Source: Streptomyces sp. ICBB 8177
GTDB taxonomy: Bacteria > Actinomycetota > Actinomycetes > Streptomycetales > Streptomycetaceae
Assembly (NCBI RefSeq): GCF_003144095.1
Contig: NZ_NSKH01000018.1
Coordinates: forward strand, 1,836,183 to 1,900,182
Direction: 5' to 3'
DNA: 64,000 nucleotides
Part shown: positions 54,581 through 64,000 of the stretch, in pieces
How the letters are laid out: the number at the start of each line of letters is the position of its first letter
Position numbering within the stretch: the stretch's first letter is position 1
Made by a program: the position numbers and the translations under genes
The notes under the pieces: generated by a model
Database searches by the model: none
Seen by the model: only the letters and a program-made list of their open reading frames with translations
What the model was told of the DNA's origin: nothing

Positions 54581-55162
54581 TCAGTCCTCCCACCGCATGA
54601 GCAGGCCCGCGTCCATGACCTCCTTCAGCGACTGCGCCTTCTCGTCCTTGGGTGACATCAGCGGCTGTTCCGTGTAGCCCCACGGCAGCGCCAGATCGGG
54701 GTCGAGCGGGTCGATGTCGATCTGCGTGCCGGGCACGAACGTGCTGGAGAGCACGTAGCAGATACAGGCGTCGTCGGTGAGCGTGATGAACCCGTGGCCC
54801 ACGCCCTCGGGCACGTACACCGAGCGCCCGGACTCCGCGTCCAGCACGTTGCTCGCGTACCGGCCGAAGGTCGGCGATCCCACCCTCAGGTCGACCACGA
54901 AGTCGCGCAGCGTGCCGCGCACACAGGTGACGAACTTCGCCTGGCCCGGCGGGTTCGTCACGCTGTGGATGCCGCGCAGGGTATTGCGGCGGGAGACCGA
55001 GTAGTTGATCTGACGGGGCTCGAAGGCGTGGCCGAGCACCCGCTCGAACTCGTCGGTGCGCATGGACTCGTAGAACGTTCCACGGTCGTCGACGATCTGG
55101 TCCGGTGTGACGACGTAGGTCCCGGGAACCTCAAGCTCGGCGAAGTGCACGACTTCCCCCAC
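54581..55162 (-). CDS. dTDP-4-dehydrorhamnose 3,5-epimerase family protein
   Basis: The 193-residue cupin protein matches RmlC. It shows TPDQIVDDRGTFYESM, catalytic His66 in LRGIHSV, a Lys in QAKFV, VPEGVGHGF and Tyr136 in CICYVLSS, and the C-terminal DPDLALPWG. RmlC epimerises dTDP-4-keto-6-deoxyglucose toward dTDP-L-rhamnose. No RmlA, RmlB or RmlD gene is near, so it is an orphan here and may serve a cell-wall or secondary-metabolite sugar pathway encoded elsewhere. GTG 55162 has GGAG 6 nt upstream; GTG 55150 is an alternative. Confidence 0.9.
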   Translation of the reverse strand: MGEVVHFAELEVPGTYVVTPDQIVDDRGTFYESMRTDEFERVLGHAFEPRQINYSVSRRNTLRGIHSVTNPPGQAKFVTCVRGTLRDFVVDLRVGSPTFGRYASNVLDAESGRSVYVPEGVGHGFITLTDDACICYVLSSTFVPGTQIDIDPLDPDLALPWGYTEQPLMSPKDEKAQSLKEVMDAGLLMRWED

Positions 55163-55379
55163 CCCTTTCTCCGAAGGTCGAGAGCGCTTCCAGGCGTGTG
55201 CCGGAGCGCCGTGCTCCTGCGGTCGTCAACTCGCGCATAACACAAGGAGCCTAGGGAGCGGGCCATGGAGCCCCGCTCGACTGCGCGACGACCCGGCGGC
55301 GGCCGGCCCTTCCCACCGGACCGGCCCACGCGGCCCCGTTCCACCCCGTGACCCGAGGCGCGGCGGCCTCGCGGAGCGA

Positions 55380-55402
55380 TTGTCAGTGGTCGCTGCCAAG
55401 CT
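55380..55402 (+). promoter_or_regulatory. PafBC/RecA-NDp-type promoter of the VOC gene
   Basis: TTGTCAGTG (55380-55388), 8 nt, CAAGCT (55397-55402). The nonamer is identical to both copies at the SWIM/MoxR module, and the -10 is like that of MoxR. The leader to ATG 55461 is about 50 nt. Confidence 0.6.
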
Positions 55403-55460
55403 GGAGGGGAAGCGGGACGAGAGCCGGGAATGCCGGATCGAGAGCCGAGGAGTGTGCACC

Positions 55461-56255
55461 ATGCTCACCACGCGATACGTGCCGGGAGCGCCCAACTGGG
55501 TCGACCTCGGCACGCCTGACCCGCAGGCCGCCGTCGAGTTCTACAGCGAACTGTTCGGCTGGGCCTTCCGCTCCGCAGGGCCCGAGGCGGGTGGCTACGG
55601 GATGTTCACCCTGGACGGCGCCACGGTGGCGGCCGTGGGACCGCTGACCGAGGAGGGCGCCACCTCGGCGTGGACGCTGTACTTCACCACCGCCGACGCG
55701 GACGCCACGGCCAAGGCGGTCGAACAGGCGGGCGGGCAGGTCCGCTCCGGGCCGTACGACGTCTTCACAGCGGGCCGGACAGCCAGGCTCGCCGACCCCA
55801 CGGGGGCCGAGTTCGCCGTATGGCAGCCCGGCGGCACGAAGGGCCTGGACGCGGTCACCGATCCGGGCACGCTGTGCTGGACGGAGCTGCACAGCACGGA
55901 CCCGGCCCGGGCGAAGGACTTCTACGCCTCGGTCTTCGGTTGGGAGACCCAGGACTCGCCTATGGAGGGGTTCACGTACACCGTCGTCAGCCCCGCGGGC
56001 GCGGGAAGCGCGGAGGCGGCGCACGGCGGCATCATGCCTCTCGCGGAGAACCTGGTGGAGGCCGGGACGTCGTCCAGCTGGCGGCCCTACTTCGAGGTCG
56101 CCGACGCGGACGCGGCCGCCGCGACGACGGCCGCCCGGGGCGGAAGCGTGATCATGCCTCCGGCGGAGATACCCGGCGTGGGCCGTTCCGCGGTCCTGGC
56201 GGACCCCTTCGGCGCGCCGTTCGCGGTCATCAAGAGCGCCCCGGCGGCGGCCTAG
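55461..56255 (+). CDS. Two-domain VOC family protein
   Basis: The 264-residue protein is a tandem of two glyoxalase/bleomycin-resistance (VOC) modules. The first, about 8-120, begins GAPNWVDLGTPDPQAAVEFYSELFGW. The second, about 140-260, begins TLCWTELHSTDPARAKDFYASVFGW. Each ends with a DPxGAxFAVW/I-type strand. Metal-binding residues are partly kept. Members bind small hydrophobic or DNA-cleaving drugs or act as dioxygenases; substrate is unknown here. GAGGAG 9 nt upstream sets the ATG. A DNA-damage-type promoter suggests a protective role. Confidence 0.9.
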   Translation: MLTTRYVPGAPNWVDLGTPDPQAAVEFYSELFGWAFRSAGPEAGGYGMFTLDGATVAAVGPLTEEGATSAWTLYFTTADADATAKAVEQAGGQVRSGPYDVFTAGRTARLADPTGAEFAVWQPGGTKGLDAVTDPGTLCWTELHSTDPARAKDFYASVFGWETQDSPMEGFTYTVVSPAGAGSAEAAHGGIMPLAENLVEAGTSSSWRPYFEVADADAAAATTAARGGSVIMPPAEIPGVGRSAVLADPFGAPFAVIKSAPAAA

Positions 56256-56413
56256 CCCGCGCCCGCGTCCGCGTCGAAGCCCCCGCCCGCGCCGGCCCCC
56301 GCGTCGGCCCGATGCGCGGCCGCCTGCGCCGCAACCCACGTCGCACCCGAGTCCGCGCCGGCCCGCGTCGTGCCCGCCCGCTCCGGAGCCCCCGCCGCTC
56401 GCGCCCGCCTCGG

Positions 56414-57322
56414 CTACGCCGAAGTCCCGCCTCCGGTGTCCTCCGCACGCTCGGGCGCCGTCGGAGCCTCCGCGCCCCCGGCCTGGGGCTCCGCTCCGCC
56501 CTCACCGAAGCGGGCCAGCGCCAGGGCGCCGACGACGGCCAGGGCGTAGCCCGCGATGGCCAGGCCCGCAAGCCCGTCGCGGGTGCGGTCGCCGAGGGCC
56601 AGGACGCCGACCAGCGCGGGGCCGATCGTCTCGCCGATCACCATGCCGGCGGTGGCCACGGTCACCGAGCCGTGCTGCAACGCGGTCGTCAGCAGCAGGA
56701 ACGCGGTGCCGCCGCCCAGCAGCACGGCGTAGGTCGCGGGGTTGGTGAGCAGGTCGGTGATGCCGAAGTCGGGGATCAGCCGCACCGCGACGGTCACCAC
56801 GCCGAAGCCGAGCCCCGCGCCGAGCCCCAGCGCCGCCGACCGCGCCCGGGCCGGCAGGCGGGCCGCGGCGAGACCGGCGACGAGTACCAGTGCCGCCGCG
56901 CCCAGGGTGCCCCAGCGCAGCGCCGGTCCGCCGGTGCCGTGGCCCTCCGCGCCGGAGGCCACCGCCAGCAGCCCGAGGCCGAGGCAGACGACGAGGACGG
57001 CACCCCACTCCGCCCTGCCCAGCGACACCTTCAGCACCCAGGAGGCCACCACCGCCGTCACCGCGAGGCTCGCGGCCAGCGCCGCGCCGACCGCGTAGAT
57101 CGGCACGGAGCGCAGCGCGACCAGTTCCAGGAGGAAGCCCGCCCCGTCGAGCGTGAGCCCGAGCACGTACCAGCCCTGCCGCACCGCGCGCATCACCAGG
57201 CGCGGATCGACGCCCGCGGAGTCGTCCGCGGAGGCCGCGCGGCGGGCGGCCACGGCCTGGAAGACGGAGGCGGTGCCGAAGCAGACGGCGGAACCGAGAG
57301 CACAGAGCAGACCAAGTAGCAC
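56414..57322 (-). CDS. EamA/DMT-like membrane transporter
   Basis: The 302-residue protein has ten hydrophobic helices in two related halves. The first starts MLLGLLCALGSAVCFGTASVFQAVAARR; the second contains TFLLLTTALQHGSVTVATAGMVIGETIGPALVGVLALGDR, a DMT/EamA-type signature. The C-terminal tail is Gly/Ala/Glu-rich. Such proteins export metabolites or act as Mg transporter-like permeases. TAGAGT at 57330-57335 precedes GTG 57322 by 7 nt, indicating a leaderless transcript. A longer start at 57766 runs through low-complexity repeats and is rejected. Confidence 0.87.
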   Translation of the reverse strand: MLLGLLCALGSAVCFGTASVFQAVAARRAASADDSAGVDPRLVMRAVRQGWYVLGLTLDGAGFLLELVALRSVPIYAVGAALAASLAVTAVVASWVLKVSLGRAEWGAVLVVCLGLGLLAVASGAEGHGTGGPALRWGTLGAAALVLVAGLAAARLPARARSAALGLGAGLGFGVVTVAVRLIPDFGITDLLTNPATYAVLLGGGTAFLLLTTALQHGSVTVATAGMVIGETIGPALVGVLALGDRTRDGLAGLAIAGYALAVVGALALARFGEGGAEPQAGGAEAPTAPERAEDTGGGTSA

Positions 57323-57540
57323 GCCCCGGACTCTACGGGGCCGCCCCGCCCGGAGCCGACTTCCCACTTCCGGCTGCCCGCCGCCCCGATCGCCGCCACC
57401 CTCCGACCCCCCGTCGCCCCGTCGCCCCCGATCGCCGTCCCCTCCCGACCGCCCCCAGTCCACCTGCCGCCCCCCGACAGCCGCCACCCCCCGACCCCGC
57501 CACCCCCCGACCCCGCCACCCTCCGACCGCCGTCCCCTCC

Positions 57541-57591
57541 CGACCGCCCGCGGCCCCCGACCGCCCGCGGCCCCCGACCGCCCGCGGCCCC
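57541..57591. repeat. Three 17-bp tandem repeats in the 57323-57738 gap
   Basis: CGACCGCCCGCGGCCCC is repeated three times exactly. C-rich degenerate units (CCCCCGACCCCGCCA style) precede it from 57400. No gene is apparent in this 416-base gap. Confidence 0.9.
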
Positions 57592-57738
57592 CGGGACACC
57601 CCGCCGCCCACCCGCCGCCCCGCCGTCCGCTCCCCGGGCCGTCCCGGCGCTCGCGCCCTCTTACGTGAGATCCTGTTCGCGGCGTACAACGGCATTGACG
57701 TGCGACGGAAGTACGGGAGCGGGGAGAGCGGCGGCGGT

Positions 57739-60009
57739 ATGACGGGACTGAGGTGGCAGGGACCAACCGGCTTGTGGGATCGGTTCGGCGCCTCCGACCC
57801 TGGGCTGCTGCGGCTGATGGCCGGGTTGCGCACGGTGGCGTCGATCGTGCTGGCGCTCGCGGTGCTGGCCGCGTTCGGGGCGCCCGCGCCGCTGCTGGTG
57901 GCCGGGGCGATGGCCGCCATGGTGGCGACGTTCGCGATCAGCGAGCGGGTGCCCAAGGACCAGGCGGTGACGCTGGCGTTGGGGTTCCCCACCGCGGTCG
58001 CGGCGGTCTCGCTGGGCGCGTTGCTCAACCAGTACGTGGTCGCCGGTGACCTGTTCTTCATCGCGTTGATCTTCAGCGCCGTGTACGCGCGGCGGTTCGG
58101 CGACCGGGGCACCGCGCTCGGCCTGATCGGGTTTCAGATCTACTTCATCTCGCTGTTCGTGCACGCCCGGGTCGGGATGCTGCCGGAGCTGACGGGGACG
58201 CTGGCGGCGGCCTTCCTGGCGGCGGCGGTCGGGAGGTTCCTGCTGGTGCGGGCGACGCCGGAGGGCGTGCTCGACCGGTTGCGGCAGGCGTTCCGGGCAC
58301 GGCTGGCGCAGGTCGTGCTGACCGAGGCCGAGCTGGTGGGCGAGACGGCCGCCGACCGCGTGGAGAAGACCGTCGACGATTTGCGCCGCCACACCGCGCG
58401 GTTGCACGAGTGCGCGTTGATGATCCAGGGCCGGCTGGACGACGGCACCCGGGACGCCGCCTCCGCCGCGCTGCTGCAACGCCGCATCGCCGACGCCGAG
58501 ATCGCCGCGGAACGCCTCGGCCTGATGTTGATGAAGGCCCGCGACTACGAGGGCGCCGACACCCTCACCCTGCACCTGCCGGACGTGTCCGCGCTCACCG
58601 CGCCGAGCGACAGCCCGATCGAGGACGCCACGACGCAGCGGCTGCGCCGCGACCTCGCCGGGCTGCACCTGCTGATCACCCGGCTCGGCCCCGACGCCCC
58701 GGGCACCGCGCTCACCGTCATCCGCAACCGGCTGCTGTCCTACCGCGACGAGGAGAACCTGCCGGACGCCCCGCTCGCCGTGCAGGACGTCTTCCGCTGC
58801 GTGGGCGAGGCGGCCCGCGCCGTGCTGGGACTGCGGCTGGCCATCAACGACGGCGTGGACGACGAGTCCGACGACGCGCCGGAGACGACGCGTTCGCGCG
58901 AGGAGTTCGAGGCCGAGGGGCTGTCGATCGCCGCAGAGGAGGCGGGCGATGAGGACGAGCAGCCGCGGGGCCTGGACCGGCCGACGACCAGGGCGGCCTG
59001 CCAGGTCGCGGTCGGCTCCGCGCTGGCCATCGTGGGCGGCGAGTTCCTGTCGTCGCAGCGCTGGTACTGGGCGGTGCTGACCTGCTGGGTGGTCTTCCTC
59101 AACACCTCCTCGACCGGCGAGATCGTCGTCAAGGGCTACCGCCGGGTGCTGGGCACGGTCTGCGGTGTCGTCGCCGGTGTCGGCCTGGCCGGGCTGGTCG
59201 GCCACCACACCTGGACCGCGTTCCTGCTGGTGCTGCTGTGCGTGTTCGGGATGTTCTTCACCGCGCCGCTGTCGTACGCGCTGATGTCGTTCTTCGTCAC
59301 CGCGATGCTCGGCCTGCTCTACACGTTGCTCAACACCTACAGCGCCGCCGTGCTGGTGCTGCGGATCGAGGAGACGGCGCTGGGCGCCAGTTGCGGGATG
59401 ATCGCGGCGCTGCTGGTGCTGCCGGTCCGCACCGGCGAACGCACCGACCAGCAGCTGCGCACCGTCCTGGAACGGCTCAGGGACGTGAGCACCGCGGCCG
59501 TGGCCCAGCTCAGCGGCGGCGCGGCCGTGGATCTGCTGGACATGGCACGGGACCTGGACACCGCGCTCGACGAACTGCGCCGCTCCACACGGCCGTTGAC
59601 GCACCCCATCACGCCGTTGCGGGTGCGCAGGCGCACCGCGCGCTACGTGGTGGCGATGCTGGAGACGTGCGCCTACCACGCGCGTTCGCTGGCGGCCACC
59701 GCCGAACTGGTGCCCGACAGCACCAGGATCGCCGCCGACCCGCGACTGGCGCGGGCCGGACGGCGCATCCGCGACAACCTCGACGTGCTCACCGCGTACC
59801 TCACCGACGAGCACGCCACCGGCGAGGTCGAGTCGGGCGCCAGCATCGCCGCCATGCTGGAGGGACCGCAGGCGGCGGGCCCGCGCCCCGGTACGGTCAC
59901 CTTCCGGGTCCTGCGCCACCTGCAACGGCTGGACGAGGGCGTGGTCGGCCTCGCCCGCCCCCTCGGTGTCCCGGTCGCGGGCACGGAGCGCCGGAAGAGT
60001 GCCGCCTGA
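57739..60009 (+). CDS. FUSC family integral membrane protein
   Basis: The 756-residue protein has two clusters of about six membrane helices (near 25-155 and near 410-550), each followed by a helical cytoplasmic region. This is the layout of FUSC/aromatic acid exporter-like (YccS/AaeB) proteins. Visible features are GLRTVASIVLALAVLAAFG, RWYWAVLTCWVVFLNTSSTGEIVVKGYRRVLGTVCGVVAG and SYALMSFFVTAMLGLLYTLL. The role is probably efflux of aromatic or hydrophobic acids; substrate unknown. ATG 57739 is used; an in-frame GTG at 57700 would add 13 residues. No ribosome site decides clearly. Confidence 0.85.
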   Translation: MTGLRWQGPTGLWDRFGASDPGLLRLMAGLRTVASIVLALAVLAAFGAPAPLLVAGAMAAMVATFAISERVPKDQAVTLALGFPTAVAAVSLGALLNQYVVAGDLFFIALIFSAVYARRFGDRGTALGLIGFQIYFISLFVHARVGMLPELTGTLAAAFLAAAVGRFLLVRATPEGVLDRLRQAFRARLAQVVLTEAELVGETAADRVEKTVDDLRRHTARLHECALMIQGRLDDGTRDAASAALLQRRIADAEIAAERLGLMLMKARDYEGADTLTLHLPDVSALTAPSDSPIEDATTQRLRRDLAGLHLLITRLGPDAPGTALTVIRNRLLSYRDEENLPDAPLAVQDVFRCVGEAARAVLGLRLAINDGVDDESDDAPETTRSREEFEAEGLSIAAEEAGDEDEQPRGLDRPTTRAACQVAVGSALAIVGGEFLSSQRWYWAVLTCWVVFLNTSSTGEIVVKGYRRVLGTVCGVVAGVGLAGLVGHHTWTAFLLVLLCVFGMFFTAPLSYALMSFFVTAMLGLLYTLLNTYSAAVLVLRIEETALGASCGMIAALLVLPVRTGERTDQQLRTVLERLRDVSTAAVAQLSGGAAVDLLDMARDLDTALDELRRSTRPLTHPITPLRVRRRTARYVVAMLETCAYHARSLAATAELVPDSTRIAADPRLARAGRRIRDNLDVLTAYLTDEHATGEVESGASIAAMLEGPQAAGPRPGTVTFRVLRHLQRLDEGVVGLARPLGVPVAGTERRKSAA

Positions 60010-60098
60010 CCGACGCCCGGCGCCGAACGCCAACCGGCGCCCGGCGGACGCCCGGCGCCGAGCGCCAACCGCCGCCCGACGAACGCCCGTTACGCCCC

Positions 60099-61382
<1,284 letters not shown>

Positions 61383-61465
61383 GGCGTTCTCCGATCGTGC
61401 TGCGCAGGAGGACCTGCGCGCGCGCAGGGCTGACCTGCTCGGGCGTCCGGCGGGGGTGGCCTCTT

Positions 61466-61521
61466 TCTATCGTCCGCCCGCGCGGCGGGGAAGAAAGCGC
61501 GCATTCCGGGTTATCGATAGA
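61466..61521. promoter_or_regulatory. Inverted TCTATCG/CGATAGA sites between rocD and glyA
   Basis: TCTATCG at 61466-61472 and CGATAGA at 61515-61521 face each other 49 bp apart in the 305-base divergent spacer. The second is inside the palindrome TATCGATA. TAGAGT at 61543-61548 could be the glyA -10, giving a 140-nt leader. A shared regulator is possible. Confidence 0.35.
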
Positions 61522-61687
61522 GCGCAAGAAAATCCCGATGGTTAGAGTGGCGACGGGCCGTGACTGGCGCGCTGGGATGGGACCGACCATCGGGGAGCGG
61601 CCCGGGAAGCGAGTGCCGTGCGCCTGGGCCGACCGACCGTTCGCAAGCGTCCGTGAAGCACGCACGTACAGACCGCCGGAGGACCCC

Positions 61688-63139
61688 ATGGCCCAAGACC
61701 CGACCCCGCGCTCCACCGAGTCCACCGCCTTCCGCGCCGCCCTCGACGTCATCCGTGACGTCGAACCGCGCGTCGCCGACGCCATCGGCGCCGAGGTCGA
61801 GGACCAGCGCGCCTCCCTCAAGCTGATCGCCAGCGAGAACTACGCCTCCCCCGCCGTGCTGCTGGCCATGGGCAACTGGTTCAGCGACAAGTACGCGGAG
61901 GGCGTCGTCGGCCGCCGCTTCTACGCGGGCTGCCGCAACGTCGACACCGTCGAGTCGCTCGCCGCCGAGCACGCCCGCGAACTGTTCGGCGCCGAGCACG
62001 CCTACGTGCAGCCGCACTCCGGGATCGACGCCAACCTCGTCGCGTTCTGGTCGGTGCTCTCCCAGCGCGTCGAGAGCCCCGCGCTGGAGAAGGCGGGCGT
62101 GCGGCAGGTCAACGAGCTGACCGACGCCGACTGGGCCGCGCTGCGCGCCGAGTTCGGCAACCAGCGGATGCTGGGGATGTCGCTGGACGCGGGCGGCCAC
62201 CTCACGCACGGCTTCCGGCCCAACATCTCCGGCAAGATGTTCGACCAGCGCTCCTACGGCACCGATCCGGCGACCGGGCTGCTGGACTACGACGCGCTGC
62301 GCGAGACCGCCCGCGACTTCCGGCCGCTGATCATCGTCGCCGGCTACTCCGCCTACCCCCGGCTGGTGAACTTCCGGATCATGCGGGAGATCGCCGACGA
62401 GGTGGGCGCGACGCTCATGGTCGACATGGCGCACTTCGCCGGCCTGGTCGCGGGCAAGGTGCTCACCGGCGACTTCGACCCCGTGCCGCACGCCCAGATC
62501 GTGACCACGACCACCCACAAGTCGCTGCGCGGGCCGCGCGGCGGCATGGTGCTGTGCCACAGCGAGCTGGCCGAGCACGTCGACCGGGGCTGCCCGATGG
62601 TGCTGGGCGGTCCGCTGCCGCACGTCATGGCCGCCAAGGCGGTCGCCCTCGCCGAGGCCCGCCGCCCCGACTTCCGCGACTACGCCCAGCGCATCGTCGA
62701 CAACGCCCGCGCGCTCGCCGACGGCCTGCTCAGCCGCGGCGCCAAGCTGGTCACCGGCGGCACCGACAACCACCTGGTGCTGCTCGACGTGACCGGCTAC
62801 GGCCTCACCGGACGGCAGGCGGAGGCCGCGCTGCTGGAGTCCGGCATCGTGACCAACCGCAACTCCGTCCCCGGCGACCCCAACGGCGCCTGGTACACCT
62901 CCGGCGTCCGCCTGGGCACACCCGCCCTCACCACCCGCGGACTCGGCACGGCGGAGATGGACGAGATCGCCGCCCTGATCGACACCGTGCTCGGCTCCGC
63001 GCAGCCCGGCCTGACCGCGGGCGGCAAGCCGTCGAAGGCGCAGCACGCGCTGGAGGAGGGCGTGGCCCTGCGGGTCGCCGCCCGTGCGGCGGAACTGCTC
63101 TCCGGCTTCCCGCTCTACCCGGGCGTCGACCTGAGCTGA
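61688..63139 (+). CDS. glyA: Serine hydroxymethyltransferase
   Basis: GlyA moves the serine C3 onto THF, giving glycine and methylene-THF for the FolD and purine pathways. The 483-residue enzyme shows the PLP-binding Lys278 in [38 protein letters not shown] and the [11 protein letters not shown] segment. It is 60 residues longer than classical GlyA because of an insert at about 120-165 ([19 protein letters not shown] and following), typical of the long streptomycete form. GGAGGA lies 5 nt before ATG; the frame upstream to 61397 is not coding. Its 3' side has two hairpins. Confidence 0.95.
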   Translation: MAQDPTPRSTESTAFRAALDVIRDVEPRVADAIGAEVEDQRASLKLIASENYASPAVLLAMGNWFSDKYAEGVVGRRFYAGCRNVDTVESLAAEHARELFGAEHAYVQPHSGIDANLVAFWSVLSQRVESPALEKAGVRQVNELTDADWAALRAEFGNQRMLGMSLDAGGHLTHGFRPNISGKMFDQRSYGTDPATGLLDYDALRETARDFRPLIIVAGYSAYPRLVNFRIMREIADEVGATLMVDMAHFAGLVAGKVLTGDFDPVPHAQIVTTTTHKSLRGPRGGMVLCHSELAEHVDRGCPMVLGGPLPHVMAAKAVALAEARRPDFRDYAQRIVDNARALADGLLSRGAKLVTGGTDNHLVLLDVTGYGLTGRQAEAALLESGIVTNRNSVPGDPNGAWYTSGVRLGTPALTTRGLGTAEMDEIAALIDTVLGSAQPGLTAGGKPSKAQHALEEGVALRVAARAAELLSGFPLYPGVDLS

Positions 63140-63198
63140 CCTGAGCTGACTGGCCCGTACCCCGGGCCGCCGACCCGTCGGACCCCGCAGCCGACCCA

Positions 63199-63229
63199 CC
63201 GGAGGCCGGGCCGCCGACCCGGCCTCCGG
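63199..63229 (+). terminator. glyA terminator
   Basis: CCGGAGGCCGGG and CCCGGCCTCCGG form a perfect 12-bp stem with a 7-nt loop, 60 nt after the glyA stop. Confidence 0.8.
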
Positions 63230-63234
63230 CGCCC

Positions 63235-63271
63235 GCACGGCCGCCGCGCGAGAGGGAGCGCGCGGCCGTGC
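63235..63271 (+). terminator. Second hairpin before trpS
   Basis: GCACGGCCGC (63235-63244) pairs with GCGGCCGTGC (63262-63271), extended inside by CGCGCG/GCGCGC with a bulge. It may back up the glyA terminator; GACAAT at 63293-63298 is the likely trpS -10. Confidence 0.6.
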
Positions 63272-63292
63272 CTGGCGGGGCCGGGGACCTGA

Positions 63293-64000
<708 letters not shown>

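Overview
This is a stretch of the conserved chromosomal core of a Streptomyces-type actinomycete. The evidence is GC content above 70 percent with strong third-position GC bias, many GTG starts, purine-rich ribosome binding sites, and gene families typical of the genus. From memory, the order (guaA, pcrA, icmB, sucCD, purNH, folD, mdh, rocD, glyA, trpS) resembles the S. coelicolor SCO4770s-4830s region. No insertion sequence, integrase, prophage, CRISPR array, tRNA or rRNA is visible. The window opens inside a kinase-like gene and closes inside trpS.

Layout: 1-9 kb holds a kinase-like membrane protein with a degenerate active site, an alpha/beta hydrolase with a Cys elbow, a flavin disulfide reductase relative, a succinate-semialdehyde-type dehydrogenase and a GMC oxidoreductase with a four-Cys motif. 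At 9-12 kb are chorismate mutase, preceded by what looks like an aromatic-amino-acid leader peptide and hairpin, and guaA. At 12-18 kb are a Uma2 protein, a class II aldolase, a DoxX protein and a PspC membrane protein divergent from a PspC-fused histidine kinase and its LuxR regulator. At 18-25 kb two cell-wall hydrolases and a lipase surround pcrA, followed by icmB.

The most distinctive block is 25.4-34.4 kb. It is a divergent module: DUF5691 and a SWIM zinc-finger protein on the minus strand, and MoxR ATPase, DUF5682 and VWA proteins in a tightly overlapping plus-strand operon. Both arms start from what look like PafBC (RecA-NDp type) DNA-damage promoters arranged as an inverted repeat. 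Similar promoters precede pcrA, an orphan NADAR gene and a VOC-fold gene, so several scattered genes here may share DNA-damage control.

From 34.6 to 50 kb come two repetitive secreted proteins, sucCD, a PerM/DUF6350 membrane protein, purN-purH, an L,D-transpeptidase, an RDD protein, folD-DUF3017 and mdh. The mdh 5' region has a palindrome that is nearly duplicated in the promoter of the neighbouring DUF4360 gene. From 51 to 64 kb come a MocR regulator divergent from an AhpD-like gene, NADAR, an orphan RmlC, VOC, EamA and FUSC membrane proteins, rocD divergent from glyA, and trpS.

Two genome-style features recur. Many genes have a -10-like hexamer only 6-7 nt before the start codon, implying leaderless mRNAs. 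Short GC-rich tandem repeats (7, 9, 17, about 24, 48 and about 110 bp) fill several intergenic gaps. Family names rest on motif recognition by eye; no database search was possible.
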